Source: RPQJ01 sp044226195 (GTDB taxonomy: Bacteria > Pseudomonadota > Gammaproteobacteria > Steroidobacterales > Steroidobacteraceae). Taken from it: a DNA stretch of 64,000 nucleotides. The stretch lies in NCBI GenBank assembly GCA_044226195.1, contig JBGAHO010000019.1:1-64000 (forward strand), in the 5' to 3' direction. Shown here piece after piece: positions 32,122 to 40,363 of this stretch. Position 1 is the first letter of the stretch. Every line of letters starts with the position of its first letter. Position numbers and translations under genes: made by a program. A model generated the notes under the pieces. The model ran no database searches, was not told where the DNA came from, and saw only the letters and a list, made by a program, of their open reading frames with translations.

Positions 32122-33975
32122 GTGAAGAGCAGTCACGCCGCCGTCCGTTCCGCCGCGCACCCGCGCGCCGGCCAGGTCATGACCGGAGCCGAGATCATCG
32201 TGCAGGTCCTGGTCGACGAGGGCGTGGACGTCATCTTCGGCTACAGCGGCGGCGCGATCCTGCCGACGTACGACGCGGTGTTCCGCCACAACGCGCAGGA
32301 GACTGCGGCCAGCCACGGCCACCCGATGCCGCTGATCGTGCCCGCCAACGAGCAGGGCGCGGCCTTCATGGCGGCGGGCTATGCACGCGCGAGCGGCAAG
32401 GTCGGCGTCTGCATCGTCACCTCCGGCCCGGGCGCGACCAACACCGTGACGCCGGTGCGCGACTGCGCCGCGGACTCCGTGCCGATCGTCGTGATCTGCG
32501 GCCAGGTGCCGACCGCCGCGATCGGCACCGACGCGTTCCAGGAAGCGCCGGTCAGCAACATCATGGGCGCGGTGGCGAAGCACTGCTTCCTCGTCACCGA
32601 TCCGACGCGCCTCGAGGCGACGGTGCGCACGGCATTCGATCTCGCGCGCACTGGCCGGCCCGGCCCGGTCGTGATCGACGTGCCGAAGGACGTGCAGAAC
32701 TGGCAGGGCGCGTTCCAGGGCGAGGGCCACCTGCCGGCGCGCGGCTATCGCCAGCGCATGCAGCAGGTCCTGCGCAGCGCGGTCGACGAGCCGCAGTGCG
32801 CGCAGTTCTTCGCGATGCTCGGCGAGGCGCGGCGGCCGCTGATCTACGCGGGCGGTGGCGTCATCCACGGGGAGGCCGCGGCGGAACTGCGGGCCTTCGC
32901 CGAGGAATTCCAGATCCCGGTTGTCACCACGCTGATGGGCATCGGCGCGGTCGACACCACCGCGCCGCTGTCGATGCGCATGCTCGGCATGCACGGCGCG
33001 GCGTTCGCGAACTACGCGGTCGAGGACTGCGATTTCCTGGTCGCGCTCGGGGCGCGCTTCGACGACCGCGTGGCGGGCGTGCCCGCGAAGTTCGCGCCGA
33101 ATGCGAAGCGCATCGCGCACATCGACGTCGACGGCTCGGAGATCAACAAGGTCAAGCGCGTGCAGTGGAACCACGTCGGCCTGATCCCGCCGGCGCTCGA
33201 GGCGCTGCGCGGCTACGGTCGTCGCCAGGGATTCCGGCGCGACTGGTCGGAGTGGCACGGCCACCTCGGCGTGCTCAAGCAGAAGTACGCGATGAACTAC
33301 GATCGCGACAGCGAGCTGATCCAGCCGTACTACGTGATCGAGGAGATCAACAAGCTCACGAAGGGCGCGGCGGTGATCGCGACCGGCGTCGGCCAGCACC
33401 AGATGTGGGCCGCGCAGTACTTCGACTTCCGCGAGCCGCGCCTGTGGCTGACCTCGGGCAGCATGGGCACGATGGGGTTCGGGCTGCCGGCCGCGATCGG
33501 GGCACAGTTCGCGCGCCGCGACAAGCTGGTGATCGACATCGACGGCGACGCGAGCATGCGCATGAACCTCGGCGAGCTCGAGACCGTCACCACCTACGAC
33601 CTGCCGGTCAAGGTCGTGGTGCTGAACAACTTCGGCGACGGCATGGTGCGCCAGTGGCAGAAGCTGTTCTACAAGGGACGGCATGCCGGCAGCGACAAGT
33701 CGCTGCACAAGAAGGACTTCGTCAAGGCCGCGCAGGCGGACGGCTACCGCTATGCCGTGCGCCTCGACCGCAAGGCCGACGTGCCGCGCGTGGTGAAGGA
33801 GTTCATCGAGTTCGACGGCCCGGCATTCCTCGAGGTGATCATCGACACCGAGGCCGGCGTGTACCCGATGGTCGGCCCCGGGCAGGCCTACGACGCGATG
33901 ATCACCGGCGACCACATTCCGTCGCGCAGCGCGCGCGACGTACCGCCCCCGCCCGACACCACCGAGATGTTCTGA
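32122..33975 (+). CDS. ilvB: acetolactate synthase large (catalytic) subunit
   Basis: This is about 617 residues. It condenses pyruvate (or pyruvate and 2-oxobutyrate) using thiamine diphosphate and FAD, the first step of branched-chain amino acid synthesis. The N-terminal TPP domain carries the catalytic Glu in P-A-N-E-Q-G-A-A-F-M-A-A-G-Y-A-R. A central FAD domain follows, and the C-terminal TPP motif is D-G-D-A-S-M-R-M-N with V-V-V-L-N-N. The start is uncertain. GTG at 32122 gives a short leader, ATG at 32179 starts directly at the domain, and a TTG at 32074 is in frame; none has a clear ribosome-binding site. It diverges from ilvH and ends at REP-like palindromes. Confidence 0.92.
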   Translation: MKSSHAAVRSAAHPRAGQVMTGAEIIVQVLVDEGVDVIFGYSGGAILPTYDAVFRHNAQETAASHGHPMPLIVPANEQGAAFMAAGYARASGKVGVCIVTSGPGATNTVTPVRDCAADSVPIVVICGQVPTAAIGTDAFQEAPVSNIMGAVAKHCFLVTDPTRLEATVRTAFDLARTGRPGPVVIDVPKDVQNWQGAFQGEGHLPARGYRQRMQQVLRSAVDEPQCAQFFAMLGEARRPLIYAGGGVIHGEAAAELRAFAEEFQIPVVTTLMGIGAVDTTAPLSMRMLGMHGAAFANYAVEDCDFLVALGARFDDRVAGVPAKFAPNAKRIAHIDVDGSEINKVKRVQWNHVGLIPPALEALRGYGRRQGFRRDWSEWHGHLGVLKQKYAMNYDRDSELIQPYYVIEEINKLTKGAAVIATGVGQHQMWAAQYFDFREPRLWLTSGSMGTMGFGLPAAIGAQFARRDKLVIDIDGDASMRMNLGELETVTTYDLPVKVVVLNNFGDGMVRQWQKLFYKGRHAGSDKSLHKKDFVKAAQADGYRYAVRLDRKADVPRVVKEFIEFDGPAFLEVIIDTEAGVYPMVGPGQAYDAMITGDHIPSRSARDVPPPPDTTEMF

Positions 33976-33977
33976 CA

Positions 33978-34063
33978 GGGAACACTCACTGTTTTTCCGT
34001 CGCGGAAAAATCGTGAGTGCTCCCGATCCCCCGGTTCCCGTTCCGGAAAACAGGAATGTCCCC
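33978..34063 (+). repeat. REP-like palindrome pair between ilvB and chrA
   Basis: The first unit is a long hairpin (33978-34024). GGGAACACTCAC pairs with GTGAGTGCTCCC with one wobble, and inside it TTTTTCCG (33992-33999) pairs with CGGAAAAA (34003-34010). The second stretch (34025-34063) ends in AGGAATGTCCCC, identical to the arm of the palindrome at 22.4 kb. The ATG inside that arm (34056) is the apparent chrA start. No transposase is nearby. Confidence 0.7.
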
Positions 34064-35309
34064 GATTCCAAGCTTCCGGGAGGCCGCGCACTTCTGGGTG
34101 CGGCTCGGCTTCATCTCGTTCGGCGGACCCGCCGGGCAGATCGCCATCCTGCACCGTGAAGTGGTCGAGCAGAAGCGCTGGCTCGACGAGCGCGCCTTCG
34201 TCGACGCGCTCAACTTCTGCATGCTGCTGCCGGGACCCGAGGCGCTGCAGCTCGCGATCTACCTTGGCTGGCGCCTGCACGGGACGCGTGGCGGCCTCGT
34301 CGCCGGCCTCGCGTTCGTCCTGCCGGCGATCGTGCTGCTGCTCGTGCTCTCCTGGATCTACGCCGCCTACGGTCACGTGTCGACGCTGGCGGGCATGCTG
34401 CTCGGACTGAAGGCCGCGGTGCTGGGACTCGTGCTGCAGGCGCTCGAGCGCCTCGGTCGTCGCGCGCTGCGCACCCCCGTCCACGGGGCGCTCGCGGTCG
34501 GCGCGCTCGTCGCCATGCTGACCGGTGGACTGCCGTTTCCCGTCCTGATGCTCGGCGCGGCGCTGGCGGGATACCTGATCACGCCGCGCTCCGCGGCGAT
34601 GGCGGCACCGCCGGTGCCCGTGGCACGGATGCGCGGCGTGCGCGTGCTCGGCACTGCGGCCGTTCTTTGGCTGGCGCCGCTGCTGCTCGTCGCCGGCGCG
34701 CTCGGGCCGGATTCGATCTTCGCGCGCGTGTACCTGTTCTTCAGCAAGGCGGCGCTGGTGACGTTCGGCGGTGCCTACGCCGTGCTCGGGTACGTCACTC
34801 AGCATCTCGTGCACGATCTCGGCTGGCTCACGGCGGAGCAGTCCGTCGCCGGACTCGCGCTCGCCGAAACCACGCCGGGACCGCTGGTGATCGTGCTGCA
34901 GTTCATGGGCTTCATGGCGGGCTGGAATCAACCGGCGCCGCTCGCGACGGGAGCCGCTGCGATCCTCGCTGCGCTGCTCGCCGCGTGGGCCACGTTCCTG
35001 CCGTCCTTCGCCTTCATCTTCGCCGGAGCGCCTTACGTCGAACGTCTCGCGCATGCGCCGCGCATCTCCGGTGCGCTCGCTGCGATCACCGCGGCCGTCG
35101 TCGGAGTGATCGCTGCACTGCTGGCGCAGCTCGTCGTCGCCGTGCTGTGGCCACACGGCGTGACTGCGGGAATCGACGTGCCCGCGCTCGTCATCGCGCT
35201 CGCCGCGGCCATGCTCCTGCGCAGTTCGCTCGCGCTGCACTGGGTGCTCGCACTGTGCGCGATCGCCGGCGTCGTCAGCAGCACGCAAATATTTAGCGCA
35301 TTCATGTAG
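34056..35309 (+). CDS. chrA: chromate efflux transporter ChrA
   Basis: The 417-residue CHR-superfamily protein has two homologous CHR domains of about 180 residues and ten or more hydrophobic segments. The N-terminal signature F-W-V-R-L-G-F-I-S-F-G-G-P-A-G-Q-I is clear. The second-domain copy reads F-S-K-A-A-L-V-T-F-G-G-A-Y, with L-A-E-T-T-P-G-P-L later. It exports chromate by proton antiport. The chosen ATG gives MSPIPSFREA, as in other ChrA proteins, and lies inside a REP-like element with no good ribosome-binding site. A GTG at 34017 would add 13 unlikely residues. No chrB or chrF is adjacent. Confidence 0.9.
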   Translation: MSPIPSFREAAHFWVRLGFISFGGPAGQIAILHREVVEQKRWLDERAFVDALNFCMLLPGPEALQLAIYLGWRLHGTRGGLVAGLAFVLPAIVLLLVLSWIYAAYGHVSTLAGMLLGLKAAVLGLVLQALERLGRRALRTPVHGALAVGALVAMLTGGLPFPVLMLGAALAGYLITPRSAAMAAPPVPVARMRGVRVLGTAAVLWLAPLLLVAGALGPDSIFARVYLFFSKAALVTFGGAYAVLGYVTQHLVHDLGWLTAEQSVAGLALAETTPGPLVIVLQFMGFMAGWNQPAPLATGAAAILAALLAAWATFLPSFAFIFAGAPYVERLAHAPRISGALAAITAAVVGVIAALLAQLVVAVLWPHGVTAGIDVPALVIALAAAMLLRSSLALHWVLALCAIAGVVSSTQIFSAFM

Positions 35310-35315
35310 CGCCTT

Positions 35316-35336
35316 TCGCATTCATCTTGAATGCGA
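35316..35336 (+). terminator. perfect hairpin after chrA
   Basis: TCGCATTCA (35316-35324), loop TCT, and TGAATGCGA (35328-35336) form a perfect 9-bp stem seven bases after the chrA stop. There is no T-tract, so it is at best a weak terminator or 3' end stabiliser. A second hairpin follows at 35342-35383. Confidence 0.5.
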
Positions 35337-35341
35337 CCGAA

Positions 35342-35383
35342 CCGCGCGCGACATCGATTCAATTCGGTTTCGATCGCGCGCGG
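35342..35383 (+). other. GC-rich hairpin upstream of the riboswitch
   Basis: CCGCGCGCG (35342-35350) pairs with CGCGCGCGG (35375-35383), with an inner ATCGA/TCGAT pair and an AT-rich loop. It lies about 70 bp before the riboswitch. It may terminate read-through from chrA or be part of the promoter region of the repeat-protein gene. Confidence 0.45.
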
Positions 35384-35452
35384 CGAAGTGTGAGTCAATT
35401 CCTCTCCACTGCTGTTCGATCACGCGCCGCGGGAGAACACTGGCGCCGTCAA

Positions 35453-35541
35453 TTCACCAAGGGCAAACCCGTCGCAAGGCGGGGACGCAAAGCCTCCGGT
35501 CCACCGGCCGAGCCGTGGGATAGCGGGGTTACCGAGAGAGG
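35453..35541 (+). promoter_or_regulatory. cyclic-di-GMP-I riboswitch (GEMM-I)
   Basis: The leader matches the class I cyclic-di-GMP aptamer block by block. It has A-GGGCAAACC at about 35460-35469, a P2 hairpin capped by GCAA, GGGACGCAAAGCC at 35482-35494, then TCCGGTC with a P3 hairpin. The closing strand is ATAGCGGGGTTACCG, 35520-35534. These are the universally conserved joining and tetraloop-receptor elements of the Vc2 type. The GAGAGAGG ribosome-binding site starts at the end of P1, and the ATG at 35550 follows, so ligand binding could act on translation initiation. It precedes a secreted repeat protein, a typical target class. Confidence 0.93.
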
Positions 35542-35549
35542 GCCTCGTC

Positions 35550-38500
35550 ATGCTCCGCCGCAGATTCCCGCATGCGTTGATCGCAACGTTCGTCACCGCC
35601 CTCGCGGTCGCCACCGCGCCCGCCGAGGCCCGCACCCGCAACACGGCACCGGTCATCTCCGGCACGCCGGCCACCAGCGCCTTCGTCGGCACCGCGTACC
35701 GATTCGTGCCGACGGCCTACGACGCGAACGGCGACCGGCTGAGCTTCAAGATCAGCGGCAAGCCCGCCTGGGCGACGTTCAGCACCGCCACCGGCGCGCT
35801 GACCGGCACGCCGACGACAGCGGGCACGACCGGCAGCATCTCCATCAAGGTCAGCGACGGTCGCACGACGTCCGCGCTGCCGTCGTTCTCGATCACGGTC
35901 ACCAAAGCGTCGGTCGTGAACCGCGCGCCGACGATCTCGGGTACCCCGGCCACGTCGGATGTCGCCGGTACGGCCTACCAGTTCCGGCCGAGCGCCGCGG
36001 ATGCCGACGGCGACGCGCTCGCGTTCAGCATCGCCAACAAGCCGGCCTGGGCGAGCTTCGATGCGACGACCGGCACGCTGTCCGGCACGCCGAGCGAAGC
36101 GAACGCCGGGACCTGCGCCAGCATCGTGATCTCGGTGAGCGACGGCCAGGCGACGGTGTCGTTGCCGGCCTTCGCGATCATGGTCACCACGGCGAACCAC
36201 GCGCCGGTCATCTCGGGCACGCCGACGACCTCGCTCACCGCAGGCACGGCGTACTCGTTCCGCCCGACGGCGTCGGACGCGGACGGTGACGCGCTCACCT
36301 TCAGCGTCACGAACAAGCCGACGTGGGCGAGCTTCAGCGCCAGCACCGGCGCGCTCACCGGGTCCCCGACGGCGGGCACCTACGGCAGCATCGTCATCAG
36401 CGTGAGCGACGGCAAGGCGTCGGCCTCGCTGCCGGCGTTCACGATCGCGGTCGCCGCGGCCAATCGTGCCCCGGTCATCTCCGGTGCACCGGCGACGACG
36501 GCGACCGTCGGCACCGCCTATGCCTTCACCCCGACCGCGTCGGACGCGGACGGCGACGCGCTCACCTTCAGCATCGCGAACAAGCCGGCGTGGGCCAGCT
36601 TCAACGCGAGCAATGGCGCGCTGTCGGGCACGCCGAGCGCCGAAGGCTCGACCTCCGGCATCGTGATCTCCGTGAGCGACGGCAAGGCCTCGGCCTCGCT
36701 GGCCGCCTTCAACGTCACGGTCAGTCCGGCCAACCAGGCCCCGACGATCTCCGGCACGCCCGCGACCACCGCGGACACGGGCGCCGTGTACTCGTTCAAG
36801 CCGGCGGCGTCGGACGCGGACGGCGACACGCTGGGCTTCAGCGTGCAGAACAAGCCGTCGTGGGCGAGCTTCGACAGCACGACCGGCACGCTCTCGGGCA
36901 CGCCGACCAGCGCCGTCGTCAATTCGAACATCGTCATCGGCGTGACGGACGGCCGCGCCAGTGCCTCGCTGCCGGCGTTCTCCATCACGGTGACGGCCGT
37001 CAACCACGCGCCGACGATCTCGGGCGCGCCGTCGACGACGGCCACCACGGGCACGGCCTACACGTTCAAGCCGACGGCTGCCGATGCGGACGGCGACGCG
37101 CTGACTTTCAGCGTCACCGGCAAGCCGGCATGGGCCAGCTTCGACGGCGCGACCGGCGCGCTCGCCGGCACGCCGACGGTTGCCGGCACGTCCTCCGGCA
37201 TCGTCATCAGCGTCAGCGACGGCAAGGCCAGCACCTCGCTCGCCGCGTTCTCCATCGTCGCCTCGGACCCGGTCGTCAACCACGCGCCGACGATCTCGGG
37301 CACGGCGTCGAGTTCGGCCATCGCGGGCACGGCGTACTCGTTCAAGCCGACCGCCGCGGATCCGGACGGCGACGCGCTCACTTTCAGCATCGCGAACAAG
37401 CCGGCCTGGGCGGCCTTCGACAGCGCGACCGGCACGCTCGCCGGCACGCCGTCGACCGCCAACGCGGGCACGTTCTCGAACATCGCCATCTCGGTGAGCG
37501 ACGGCAAGCTCACGGCCGCGCTGTCGCCCTTCGCGATCACGGTCACGGTGCCGAACCACGCGCCGACGATCTCCGGCTCGCCTGCGACCACGGCCACCAC
37601 GGGCACGGCGTACTCGTTCAAGCCGACGGCCGCCGACGCGGACGGCGACGCACTGACCTTCAGCGTCACCGGCAAGCCGGCGTGGGCCAGCTTCGACAGC
37701 GCGACCGGCACGCTCGCCGGCACGCCGACGGTGGCGGGCACGTCCTCCGGCATCGTCATCAGCGTCAGCGACGGCAAGGCCAGCGCCGCGCTTGCCGCGT
37801 TCTCGATCGTTGCTTCGGACCCGGTCGTCAACCACGCGCCGACGATCTCGGGAGCGCCCGCGACCAGCGTGGTCGCCGGCTCCGCCTACTCGTTCAAGCC
37901 GACCGCGACCGACGTCGACGGCGACACGCTCACCTACAGCGTCGCGAACAAGCCGGCCTGGGCCAGCTTCAGCGCCAGCACGGGCACGCTGTCGGGCACG
38001 CCGTCGACCGCCAATGCCGGCACGTTCTCGAACATCGTCATCTCGGTGAGCGACGGCAAGGCCACGGCGGCGCTGTCGCCCTTCGCGATCACGGTCACGG
38101 TGCCGAACCGCGCGCCGACGATCTCGGGCACGCCGGTCACGACCGCGCAGGCGGACCAGCCGTACTCGTTCAAGCCGACGGCCAGCGATGCGGACGGCAA
38201 CACGCTCACCTTCAGCATCAGCAACAAGCCGGCCTGGGCGACCTTCGAGGCCTCGACGGGCATGCTGTACGGCACCCCGACCGCCGCGAACGTCGGCACC
38301 TACTCGAACATCGTCATCACGGTGAGCGACGGCCAGCTCTCCGCGCAGCTGGCGGCGTTCTCGATCACGGTGTCGCCGGCGCCGACCAAGTCGGTGACGC
38401 TGACCTGGAGCGTGCCCACCAGGAACACCGACGGCAGCAGCCTCGGCGATCTCGCGGGCTTCAAGGTGTACTACGGCACGGCCTCGGGCCAGTACGCCAC

Positions 38501-38642
38501 CACGCTCAGCCTGCCGAATGCGACCCTCAGCTCGGTCGTCATCGAGGGACTGACGACGGGCACCTGGTACTTCTCGATCAAGTCGATCAACACGTCCGGT
38601 GTCGAGAGTGCCTATTCGGGCGAGGTGAACGCCGTCCTGTAA
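35550..38642 (+). CDS. large secreted protein with ten Ig-like repeats and a C-terminal FN3 domain, probable adhesin
   Basis: The 1,030-residue protein has a Sec signal (basic start, hydrophobic A-L-I-A-T-F-V-T-A-L-A-V-A, A-E-A cleavage near residue 27). Ten tandem repeats of about 88-94 residues follow, each starting N-x-A-P-x-I-S-G and ending I-x-V-S-D-G; this is the putative-Ig (He_PIG/cadherin-like) family. Asp-rich D-A-D-G-D segments suggest calcium binding. From about residue 945 a fibronectin type III domain closes the protein. No LPXTG, PEP-CTERM or RTX signal is visible, so the anchoring or export route beyond Sec is unknown. Expression is under a cyclic-di-GMP riboswitch, which supports a role in surface attachment or matrix (inference). 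Confidence 0.88.
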   Translation: MLRRRFPHALIATFVTALAVATAPAEARTRNTAPVISGTPATSAFVGTAYRFVPTAYDANGDRLSFKISGKPAWATFSTATGALTGTPTTAGTTGSISIKVSDGRTTSALPSFSITVTKASVVNRAPTISGTPATSDVAGTAYQFRPSAADADGDALAFSIANKPAWASFDATTGTLSGTPSEANAGTCASIVISVSDGQATVSLPAFAIMVTTANHAPVISGTPTTSLTAGTAYSFRPTASDADGDALTFSVTNKPTWASFSASTGALTGSPTAGTYGSIVISVSDGKASASLPAFTIAVAAANRAPVISGAPATTATVGTAYAFTPTASDADGDALTFSIANKPAWASFNASNGALSGTPSAEGSTSGIVISVSDGKASASLAAFNVTVSPANQAPTISGTPATTADTGAVYSFKPAASDADGDTLGFSVQNKPSWASFDSTTGTLSGTPTSAVVNSNIVIGVTDGRASASLPAFSITVTAVNHAPTISGAPSTTATTGTAYTFKPTAADADGDALTFSVTGKPAWASFDGATGALAGTPTVAGTSSGIVISVSDGKASTSLAAFSIVASDPVVNHAPTISGTASSSAIAGTAYSFKPTAADPDGDALTFSIANKPAWAAFDSATGTLAGTPSTANAGTFSNIAISVSDGKLTAALSPFAITVTVPNHAPTISGSPATTATTGTAYSFKPTAADADGDALTFSVTGKPAWASFDSATGTLAGTPTVAGTSSGIVISVSDGKASAALAAFSIVASDPVVNHAPTISGAPATSVVAGSAYSFKPTATDVDGDTLTYSVANKPAWASFSASTGTLSGTPSTANAGTFSNIVISVSDGKATAALSPFAITVTVPNRAPTISGTPVTTAQADQPYSFKPTASDADGNTLTFSISNKPAWATFEASTGMLYGTPTAANVGTYSNIVITVSDGQLSAQLAAFSITVSPAPTKSVTLTWSVPTRNTDGSSLGDLAGFKVYYGTASGQYATTLSLPNATLSSVVIEGLTTGTWYFSIKSINTSGVESAYSGEVNAVL
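37004..38106 (+). repeat. internal two-domain tandem duplication in the Ig-repeat gene
   Basis: Repeats 6-7 (from about 37004) and 8-9 (from about 37556) are near-identical as pairs at DNA level, offset by 552 bp (184 codons). Both pairs share the odd linker A-S-D-P-V-V after the first member and T-V-T-V-P after the second. This points to recent duplication of a two-repeat unit. Confidence 0.8.
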
Positions 38643-38742
38643 CGCATCCCCCCGGTCTTCCCCGCCCGCCCGGATGGCGGTCCCTCTCCTGCCAGGCGCA
38701 GGGTGGGCGGGGAAGCGGATCCTCGGCCGTTGCGCCGACCTT

Positions 38743-38772
38743 GCGGGCGACCCACGCGGGCCGCCCGCTTTT
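38743..38772 (+). terminator. probable terminator of the Ig-repeat gene
   Basis: GCGGGCG (38743-38749) pairs with CGCCCGC (38762-38768), followed by four T residues, about 100 bp after the stop. A separate long inverted repeat, CTTCCCCGCCC (38657-38667) with GGGCGGGGAAG (38705-38715), lies just upstream and could form a second structure. Confidence 0.6.
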
Positions 38773-38819
38773 CTGCGCGGCACAGTACCATGCGCGCTGT
38801 GTCATCCCGGGAGGCCCGC

Positions 38820-39239
38820 ATGAAGTACCTGCACACCATGGTCCGCGTCACCGACGTCGCGAAATCGCTGCGTTTCTACTGCGACGCGCTCGGGCTCAAG
38901 GAAGTGCGGCGCTACGAGTCGCAGGAAGGACGCTTCACGCTGATCTACCTCGCCGCACCGGGCGACGACGACGCGCAGGTCGAGCTCACCTGGAACTGGG
39001 ATCCCGAGCAGTACACGATCGGCCGCTCGTTCGGGCACCTCGCCTACCAGGTCGAGGACATCTACGCGGCCTGCCAGCGACTGGCCGACCACGGCGTGAC
39101 GATCCTGCGTCCGCCGCGCGACGGGCGCATGGCGTTCGTGCGGTCGCCGGACGACATCTCGATCGAGCTGCTGCAGAAGGGCGGGGCCCTGCCGAAGGCC
39201 GAGCCCTGGGCCAGCATGCCGAACACCGGCACCTGGTGA
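38820..39239 (+). CDS. gloA: lactoylglutathione lyase (glyoxalase I)
   Basis: The 139-residue member of the vicinal oxygen chelate superfamily converts the methylglyoxal-glutathione hemithioacetal to S-lactoylglutathione. It starts M-K-Y-L-H-T-M-V-R-V-T-D, with metal ligand His5, then F-Y-C-D-A-L-G-L-K-E, the Glu ligand region V-E-L-T-W-N-W, F-G-H-L-A-Y-Q-V (third ligand His) and I-E-L-L (fourth ligand Glu). Conservation of all four positions supports activity. A GGGAGG ribosome-binding site lies five bases before the ATG. It is a single gene, convergent with murB. Confidence 0.92.
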   Translation: MKYLHTMVRVTDVAKSLRFYCDALGLKEVRRYESQEGRFTLIYLAAPGDDDAQVELTWNWDPEQYTIGRSFGHLAYQVEDIYAACQRLADHGVTILRPPRDGRMAFVRSPDDISIELLQKGGALPKAEPWASMPNTGTW

Positions 39240-39257
39240 GCGCGGGCCCGCGTCGGG

Positions 39258-40286
39258 TCAGAACGTCGCGCCGATGATCCGCGGCTCAGGCTCGAGCCCG
39301 ACGCCGTAACGCTCGCGCACGGAGTCCGCGACCCGCCGGGCGAGCGCGAGCAGCTGCGTCCCCGACGCGCGACCGTGGTTCACCAGCACGAGGGCATGCT
39401 GCTCCGAGACCCCGGCGTCACCCTCGCGGGCGCCACGCCACCCGCATTGCTCGATCAGCCACGCCGCCGAGAGCTTGCGCGCATCACCGGCCGGGAACAC
39501 CGGCAGGCGCGGGTGCGCGGCGGCGAGACGCTCGGCGAGTTCGACCGGCACCACGGGATTCTTGAAGAAGCTGCCGGCGTTGCCCACGACGGCCGGGTTC
39601 GGCAGCTTGCGGCGTCGCAGGCGGCGCACGGCCTCGGCGACGTTGACTGGCGTCGGTGCCGCGCCCATCGCCGCGAGCTCGTCGGCCACGCCGGCATACC
39701 CGAGCACGGGCGCGCGATGGCGGGGCAGGCGCAGCTCGATGGCACCGACGATCCAGCGCGCGGGTTCGGCCTTGAAGAGGCTGTCGCGATAGCCGAAGCG
39801 GCAGTCCTCGCGTCCGAGCCGCACCCAGGCGTCGCGCGTCCGGTCGTAGGCCTCGACCGCCGCGATGAATTCACCGACTTCGACGCCGTACGCGCCGATG
39901 TTCTGGATCGGGGCGGCGCCCGCGTGCCCGGGAATCAGCGCGAGGTTCTCGAGGCCGCACAGCCCGTGCAGCAGCGTCCAGTCCACGAGCGGATCCCAGC
40001 GGCAGCCCGCCGACGCGCGCACCCGCGCGGCATCGCCCCGGTCCTCGACGATGCGCACGTCGTCGAAAGCGAGGCGCAGGACCATCCCGGGATAGTCGCC
40101 GGCGAACAGCACGTTGCTGCCCTCGCCGAGCACCAGCACGCCGTCGCGCGCCTGCGGCAGGGCGAGCACCTCGCCGAGCACCGCCGGGTCGTGCAGGGTC
40201 GCGAGGTGCGTCGCCGTGGCGTCGATGCCGAAGGTGTTGAGCGCCCGCAGCGATGCGTCGCGGGCCAGCGAATAGGCGGCGGCCAT
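39258..40286 (-). CDS. murB: UDP-N-acetylmuramate dehydrogenase
   Basis: The 342-residue FAD enzyme, identical in length to E. coli MurB, reduces enolpyruvyl-UDP-GlcNAc to UDP-MurNAc in peptidoglycan synthesis. It has the FAD-binding region V-L-G-E-G-S-N-V-L-F and G-A-A-P-I-Q-N-I-G-A-Y-G-V-E, and the catalytic serine in N-A-G-S-F-F-K-N-P. The C-terminal catalytic Glu lies in L-E-P-E-P-R. The type I substrate-loop Tyr region (F-G-Y-R-D-S-L-F-K) is present. It stands alone between gloA and the flagellar locus. Confidence 0.95.
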   Translation of the reverse strand: MAAAYSLARDASLRALNTFGIDATATHLATLHDPAVLGEVLALPQARDGVLVLGEGSNVLFAGDYPGMVLRLAFDDVRIVEDRGDAARVRASAGCRWDPLVDWTLLHGLCGLENLALIPGHAGAAPIQNIGAYGVEVGEFIAAVEAYDRTRDAWVRLGREDCRFGYRDSLFKAEPARWIVGAIELRLPRHRAPVLGYAGVADELAAMGAAPTPVNVAEAVRRLRRRKLPNPAVVGNAGSFFKNPVVPVELAERLAAAHPRLPVFPAGDARKLSAAWLIEQCGWRGAREGDAGVSEQHALVLVNHGRASGTQLLALARRVADSVRERYGVGLEPEPRIIGATF

Positions 40287-40363
40287 GCAGTCCTGTGCGA
40301 GCGGGGTACGCGTGACGGTGGAGCCGTGACGCTATGCCACCGCGCCACGCGAATCAACGGGGT

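Noticed and set aside
35529..38783. 1,084-codon ORF on the minus strand opposite the Ig-repeat gene
   Set aside because: Arg/Gly-rich shadow caused by GC-skewed repetitive coding sequence; the plus strand has signal peptide, domain repeats and a riboswitch.
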